Positions 57,560-64,000 of a stretch of 64,000 nucleotides of DNA are shown piece after piece (positions within the stretch are counted from its first letter, which is position 1; every line of letters begins with the position of its first letter). Source of the DNA: Lunularia cruciata (Eukaryota; Streptophyta; Marchantiopsida; Lunulariales; Lunulariaceae); NCBI GenBank assembly GCA_948567375.1, contig OX419760.1:58958911-59022910 (forward strand), in the 5' to 3' direction. Made by a program: the position numbers and the translations under genes. The notes below the pieces were generated by a model, which searched no databases, was not told the DNA's origin, and worked only from the letters and a program-made list of their open reading frames with translations.

Positions 57560-58720
57560 TTTGTAGACTCATCTTGTTTCTTCTTCCAATTTTATTGTTC
57601 TCCATTGAGTGAGTAAGGCCAAAAGGTACATTTACTAGCAATCTTTTTTTCTTGATGTGATTTTAGCATCCTCCTCCTTAATTTGTCTCTCCATGTCGTT
57701 CAAAGATTGCCTATATAGAGACCTCTTGGAAGACAAGCACAACAATTGATGCAATGTGCACAACTCGGCCGCAATTGTAACAATGTCATATTTTGCTTGA
57801 GCCCCTTCTCCTTGTAAGACTCCATCTCTCCTTTCTTTGACATATCCTTGTTCTCCTTGGAGCGGTCGTGCTCCTCGGTCTTGAAACCAAATATTGTCCA
57901 ATTCTATAGGATTTGGTCTTCCAAAGTATGGTGTTTCAGCCCAATAATGTTGAGTCAGGACTCCTTCTTCACCTCCTCCAAGTGCCTTGCTATTCTCTAA
58001 GCACAAGTAATGGCTTCAAAAAGAATGTAGGGATTTTGTATCATTATTTCTTAGCAAATTCACTCTTTTAGTTCTTGTTTGAAATTATCAAGAGCTATGT
58101 TGGACTCATATCAATTATCACAACCTACAGATCAAGAAATTCCTCCATGTACTCTTGTATGATATTCTTCTACTTCAATTGCCATAGTTGTGTTTGGGCC
58201 ATCCGCATTAAGTTCTCGGATTTGAAATTCTTCAACAATCCTTTTTGCATTGCCGTCCGATTGATCTCTCTTCCTTCTGCTAACATTGATCATTCCCAAG
58301 CATCATACCATGTGAGTGCTTTATTGGTCAAGTATCCATATGCAAACACACCTATGGAATGGTAGGTAATCTCAGTTGTGAATAATTAAGAGTATCAATT
58401 CATTCTTGAAATCTAATTTATCACTACTCCCATGGAATGCTATCCCTTGCAAGGCTTGATGTTGTATGTCCTCTTCATCTATAGTAAGATCTGGTTCTCC
58501 TTGCATTCCTTGATCATTCTTGAAGGTATGTACTTGACTTTGCAATGCTTCCATGGACATCTTGATCTCCCAAAACTTGTTCAACGTCCTTTGCATTCCT
58601 TACATCAAATCCTACAACTACGGCTCCATGATTCATACATACCACAAACACTCAATTGCTACTTTAATAGAGGGTTAATATGATCACTCGGGAGGAGGCA
58701 TGGACTATTGGGACCTTCAA
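57560..58720 (-). pseudogene. gag: gag of element H, heavily decayed
   Basis: Short frames at 58596-58372 (start MQRTLNKFWEIKMSMEALQ, a coiled segment) and 58006-57635 with several stops between. The block FKQELKE..I..EI and the basic tail are consistent with Gag, but no zinc knuckle is clear. Confidence 0.45.
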
Positions 58721-59201
58721 GGCTATCACTCATTGATAATAATCCTCACCAAAATTGTAGATTACAAAATCACTAAACAACACTTTTGTTTAACAACATA
58801 ATAGATTTCTACTTTCTTGTTGAAAGGGAGAGGATTTGGTACATTCTTATCCATTGCATCAGAAAAGAATGTTGCTTGTCAAATTCCACTCTCTATCTTA
58901 TATCACCATAGGTAGAATCACTAAGTTTGGTGAATTCATCATTATGTCCATAAACTCTACTCCAAGATGATAACAAGATATACTCTCACTTGCTCATACT
59001 GGATGTATATAATTTTGATATGGAATGGATTAAAAAATAGAAATCAAGGTATAAGAAATTGTCCTCCAAGCGCCTCCATCCAATCCTCTCTCTAAAACAA
59101 CCTCAATTTATCAATTGCACTATGCTTTCTTCCCTCAAAATTACTTAATCTCAATAGTCCATTTTCCTCCAAGAGGGGGTGATCCACTCTCTTGGATTAA
59201 A

Positions 59202-59219
59202 ACACTTGCTCTGATACCA
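59202..59219 (-). other. Primer-binding site of element H (initiator Met)
   Basis: The minus strand reads TGGTATCAGAGCAAGTGT, the standard tRNA-iMet primer site, one base inside the LTR. Confidence 0.85.
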
Positions 59220-59220
59220 T

Positions 59221-59812
59221 TGTAATATTTTGAGGACAGGTTAAACACAAGAGAAACACAAGAAAAAAAACCCAATGCTTCCCACTCAATACTTTGATGC
59301 CCCAAAGGAGCCCCTTCTCTTTATTGTATAGTAAATAGGATCCACTCAAAGGAAGCTCCACCCTTGGATCATATACATAGATTGTTGACATGTCAGAGAG
59401 CTCCACCCTTAGATAAATTGTATGGATGGGGACATGGTGGTCCTTGTCCTATTTGGTTGGTCAAATAGGTTTGACCAAACAGAATCTTTAGAGAATCTTC
59501 CTATATGAAACTCAAAATTGCATGGATGAGTACCATTGGAAAGCTCACAATGAGGCAAAAAAAGGGGAGAAGGCTAGCCTATTTTTCTGATGGGAGATAC
59601 ACTTTCTATTTTTGAGGCCTAATTCATCTATTTACGCCTCCAAAATTAGCTCTGAAGTTTTTGAGGTGTTTTTGGCTCTTGCCTTATTAGTGGAAGTACT
59701 CTTTTCACTACACCTCTATCTAATCTACTTAGTCCATCATATATAACATCTTTCTAGATTCTACCAAGCCAATTTTCACCTCTAGATAATATGTCTAACT
59801 ATTGGTATTACA
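59221..59812 (-). repeat. 5' LTR of element H (592 bp)
   Basis: The + strand starts TGTAATA and ends TATTACA, a perfect 7-bp terminal inverted pair. The primer site lies immediately left. TTCAT follows and may be the TSD. Confidence 0.75.
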
Positions 59813-61981
59813 TTCATCTTAGAAGATTCTTTTAGAGTAAAGTAGAAAAAATTATAACACAATGAGAGATAGATTAGAAAAATACAGAATATGCATATAG
59901 AAATTCCTTACATATCAAGTTGTGTTTATAGAAGCTTCAAAGTGTGAGTACCAAATTACAAATCTTTTTGCATTATTACTATTACAGAATTTATTAAAAC
60001 CAGAATTTCTTTGGAGATAAAAGGAGACATCTCATTTTTCTCTAATATTTTTAGCAAACAAAGTAAAAACATAATCAAATGCAATATTGCAAAAATACAA
60101 AGGATAAGAAGAATTGTATCTTATGCATTACCTTGGCTTTTGCAACTCCTCAAAAATGTAGTTTGGTCAATCTAAGGTCTAGACCTCGAAATGAAGGTCT
60201 TGACTTCTTGTCCAAGGTCTAAAGCAGAATCAAACCCTTGAAAAAAGGTTAAAAAGAATGAGTTGGGACTACAATATGAGGTTTATATTCATTTTGGTGA
60301 AGGGCTTAGACTTGTGGAGTTTCTTTTTTGACTCCCAATCTTCATAAATTGCAAGAAAGATTAGATTTGGAATATATGACATGTATATTATGACAAAATA
60401 AGAGGGGAACCCTTTGTTTCTAAATTATCTCCTACATGACACTTTTTTAAGTTAGTATCTCAAAAAATTCACTAAATTTGTAAGATATAAGTTTGAAAAT
60501 TTTGGCTTTGAAAATTTATTACATAAATTTTGATTTTGGCAATCATAAAGTATGGTAGTTTGATAAGCTTATCCAATCTTGGTACCCACTCATCGATAGC
60601 ATGTCCATAGACAGGTCATTGGGAGGACTGTATAGAAGACCAAAATTTTAATGAACAAGTAAGATTAATAGAATAAAGCGATGGATAAAGCCTTGAACTA
60701 AATTACTCTAAATATTGAGAAATCACTCAAGCCTTTGTATTATATTTGAGATAAGTTCAAGGTTACGAACTAGAAGAGTGACTTGTTATTCCTAGTCCCT
60801 ACGAAAGTTTCTCAATACCTTGTTGCCTTAACTCTACAAGAAGGTTCTCAAGTACGTTATTAGACTACTTGGTTTCATTTTTCCTTTACAAAACTTTCTT
60901 AGCGCTTTAAGGAATTTATTTTAGAAGTTGAGTTTTATAAATCATTGCATTTTTTATCATATTATTACACATTACATGAGCTGATAATGGAATGGATGGT
61001 TCCTATGATATATTTCAATGTGAATGAGTCATGCAAACACATATAGTAAAAACATGAATACACTTGATTTATATAAAGAATTCTAAATAAAAACATATTG
61101 AAAAAAATTTATATGAAATCCCAAAAAATGTAGATATTATGATTTAACGGATTCTACTGTCTTAGTGAAAAGATAAAACTAAAAACCTAGATAATAAAAT
61201 AAGATATAAGATAGAATATCATATAAATTGTGGAATGGTGTATACAAATTCTAAATATGCTCTCAAGTGTAAAATAAAAATAAATATTTATTATAATATA
61301 AAAATAAAAGGATACATAAATATAGGAAGGAAGATTTTACAAAATATTTAAAATCAATGACACAACTTTTAGTAAGTCTTTACTCTTAAAGGGAAATTTG
61401 ATATCATTTGGAGAAAAATGTATAGTAATGGTAACTTAGAGTAATTTTGTATGATATTTAATGATATTTTTTATTTATTATATTTTTCTTGTATAATATT
61501 TAATAATTTCTATATATAACTTTGAAGTAAATTTATCCAAATTAAAAAGTGCAAATTTTCAATGAAACTATATAATGAAATAGTAAAATATAATACAACT
61601 TATTTTTGATGTTGCTTTGCATTCTAAGAGCTTGAAAAGAATTTTCTTGCACCCCAAACTAGTATTTTAAGTTTTATTTCCTATCTAACATATTACAATT
61701 TAACATAAGAGAAGATTTAATAGCACAAATATTTTTAATAAATAAATTATAATTATAGATATTTTTTATCATGTCAATCTTGAATCAAAATCTTGAAACA
61801 TCTATTAAGAATGGCATACATTGGTATATTAATATGATATATGATACGAAGATGTAAATATTAAAAATATTTATAGTTTTCAAAATAGGTTGATAATTCA
61901 ATTTTCAATATACTTATTCAAAATACTTATCGCCTCACAAATCTTACCAAATCTGGAGTAAATAAAGCAGCTGACCGATTT

Positions 61982-62054
61982 GATGAAAATTTGAACTGTT
62001 TGGCATACCAACTTAGAAGTACTTAGATGAAAATGTGAACGGTTTGGCATACCA
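61982..62054. repeat. Two 29-bp direct repeats, 44 bp apart
   Basis: GATGAAAAT..GAAC..TTTGGCATACCA occurs at 61982-62010 and 62026-62054 with two differences. Confidence 0.8.
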
Positions 62055-62998
62055 AATAGTTAACAACCTTGGACAGTTAGCAAGGACGTTGACTGCTTTC
62101 GGTAGCTGTAGGTGTCCGAACCCCATCTCCACTATATAATATTTGGATTTTGAGAGTTGCATAACTGATATATGTATCATATCCTCCTTGTAGGTCGTTG
62201 TTTAAAAAATCAAACATAGTATTTTCTTATATTCTAAGTAAAACTCTAATATATCAAATATTCAAAATACTTATTCTATGATGTGAAAGTCCTTTAAAGC
62301 TATTTAACTTAGTGGAGTATTTTTAGCTTTTTGCTATTTCTACTACTCTAGTTTTGCAACTTATTATCTATTTTTAGTTTCTATACATATCATCTAACTT
62401 TTATGAAATACATATTTTATCATTTTAAAATTAAATTAAAAATTTAACCGTAAGTAAAATCTGGATTTTATTTTAACTTTTAGCATATAATCACTTTTCT
62501 TATTTTCTGATGTGTACGAATTTTTTATTTTATTTCTATAAATAAAATTATTTTTTCATAATTCTGATATAATCAATAAATCGAGAAGCTTTTCAAACAG
62601 TCATCTATTTACGAAGAGACCTACTCAAATAGTGTACTTGTCTCAAATAGAGTAAACGATAAAACAAATCTTATATATAAAATAACATCAAGGATTATCT
62701 ATCGCATTTAAGTGTTATACATATCTAGTTCAAGGGTCGAAGGTACAACTGCTCACACACTATATAATAATGTACTTTTTCTCCTTTGTAACAATTAGTG
62801 GAATTCGCAACTTACTTTGATCGAGTGGGAATCTTCAACGACAACAACATGAGCCCACAAACCCGTTAAGACACTGCACCTTAAAGCTCAATAATTCCTG
62901 CGGGGTTGGTGTGATGAAGAAGCAAACTTAGATAGACGAGGAGTAAAAAGCTAAGAAGCAAACTATAGAGAGGACTTGACTTACATGTAGATTCATAA

Positions 62999-63316
62999 AT
63001 CGACAAACTAATCCGTTTACAGTTTGTCCTTTATATATGCATCCATGTGCATACCGTGCAAAAGTTGTTGTTGCGAGGATTCGGAAAGTTAGACTTCTTT
63101 GATTTTACTCTTTGGCTTGCAAGGATGCTCAAGAATGCCTCCCGCATCCGACGTTTTGCTGCACCTCGTATGCACGGCTGTCCTCACATTATTTTGGTGG
63201 TCGTATTATGCGTATACTTGGTCCCCAAGCTTCTACCAATTATAGCTTGTGTAGCTGAAGAGTTCGAAGCACACCCTAGCATCCCACAGAGTTCTCCAAC
63301 TGTTCTCCCCAGATAA
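62999..63316 (+). other. Unassigned open frame of about 105 codons
   Basis: The frame is open from 62999 to TAA 63314. It has a hydrophobic stretch (HIILVVVLCVYLVPKLLPII) that could span a membrane, preceded by basic residues. There is no in-frame ATG near its start; a GTG at 63047 is not a usual start in plants. A TATATATG lies at 63032. I do not recognise it; it may be a decayed exon or chance. Confidence 0.25.
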
Positions 63317-63498
63317 TGGTGTTTTGTTCATTCTATGGACGCCAGATAAGGACTCCATCTTATCTAATCTTTATTTCTATCCATAAGGAAGTAATTTATG
63401 GTTTCTGCAAAAGAATGCTACCTATATCGTTCTCAATAAATAAATAAATAAATAAATAGTTAGTTGTAATCCTTGAATCGCACACAAAAAGTTAGATT

Positions 63499-63620
63499 TG
63501 ACGTCAGCAGCTAAGGACCAAGAACGTCCCTCCATCTCCGTCGTTCCACATGAACCTTCAGCAGCTAAGGACCATTTTTCGACACCACTAAGGATTGTAT
63601 TCCGTCGCTGCTAAAGACCA
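63499..63620. repeat. Short repeats with a TGACGTCA palindrome
   Basis: CAGCAGCTAAGGACCA occurs exactly at 63505-63520 and 63559-63574, with a degenerate third copy (GCTGCTAAAGACCA) at 63607-63620. A perfect TGACGTCA, the core bound by plant bZIP factors, is at 63499-63506 and overlaps the first copy. Confidence 0.6.
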
Positions 63621-64000
63621 GGCAGAAATTCAAGTCTCTTATATATATACAAAAGATAGTTTCGTAGTTCATATTGCTTAGTTTGTTAAAAATAAACTAT
63701 CAACAAAAACCATAGAAAAACTATATCAGACAACTATTATTTAAAAGCTAGGGTCAAGAAGTGAGATTCTTCTCTTCTCTACGAAGGGAACGAGAGATTA
63801 TTCACCCATTAGCCTTGAATTAGGGACATAAGTCTTGCTTAAATGTTTACAAGGAGTTTAAAAGGAGTAACACAAAATAATATATATGTCCTGCTTATGG
63901 AGGATGGATCCTTTCTGATACAGGGGATACCACTTATAATTAACGTAATATGAAGGATGTTTCCGGAAAGGCACGGTAATAGGTGGACAGAGAATCCATT

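Larger units (their letters stand above)
56631..59812 (-). mobile_element. Ty3/gypsy element H, truncated in RT
   Basis: A minus-strand element with 5' LTR (59221-59812), initiator-Met primer site, gag, protease and the start of RT, cut off at about 56631 where element E sequence begins. The family differs from A, B and G. Confidence 0.75.
59813..64000. other. AT-rich region without recognised genes
   Basis: No LTR, polymerase or RNA gene is seen. It holds simple repeats, including an AAAT run at 63434-63459, and small direct repeats listed separately. It may be older, decayed intergenic DNA or the flank of a host gene beyond the window. Confidence 0.6.

Noticed and set aside
60175-60186. 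12-bp palindrome AGGTCTAGACCT in the right region
   Set aside because: A single short palindrome in 4 kb of AT-rich DNA, with only loose AAGGTCT repeats around it; nothing else supports a site.
59813-64000. tRNA, rRNA or small RNA genes in the right region
   Set aside because: I saw no tRNA A/B box pair with a foldable cloverleaf and no rRNA sequence; a dedicated scan was not possible.

Overview
The window is plant nuclear DNA made almost entirely of nested LTR retrotransposons. No host gene is recognised with confidence. A large, repeat-rich genome is implied, and a non-flowering plant would fit, but the sequence does not prove a taxon. Names A to I below are mine. Boundaries come from TG...CA ends, target-site duplications (TSDs), primer-binding sites and comparison of copies within the window.

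Layout. 1-24808 is Ty3/gypsy element A (+), with LTRs of about 3.3 kb carrying a 107-bp tandem repeat; the window starts inside its 5' LTR. A is split by element B (+, 6039-13386, with a perfect 1,719-bp duplication at 4320-6038) and by unit F (+, 17255-21037). A itself sits in element G (-, 24809-24992 and 32612-38219), which also holds element C (-, 24993-32611). G sits in element D (-, 38220-47258), which also carries a solo LTR (38332-39013) and F' (39246-43024), a second copy of F. To the right are a decayed element I (47259-51820) with a solo LTR, a tandem LTR pair leading into truncated element E (+, 51821-~56630), element H (-, ~56631-59812), and about 4.2 kb of AT-rich DNA with no recognised gene.

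Families. B, C, D and E are one Ty3/gypsy family: 690-bp LTR, tRNA-Asp-like primer site, a zinc-knuckle ORF (ORF0) upstream of gag, a one-frame gag-pol, and 4-bp TSDs of the form GNNC. A has reverse transcriptase and integrase wording that I associate with fungal Ty3/gypsy elements. F and F' have LTR-type ends and a 5-bp TSD but no terminal repeats and no polymerase; each holds one long coiled-coil ORF.

The most striking content is in G. Its reading frame runs gag, retropepsin and then a DNA cytosine-5 methyltransferase domain (motifs I, IV, VI, VIII and X visible), upstream of where reverse transcriptase should lie. All coding regions seen are broken by stops or frameshifts, many of the stops explainable by C-to-T changes, as expected of methylated, silenced copies.
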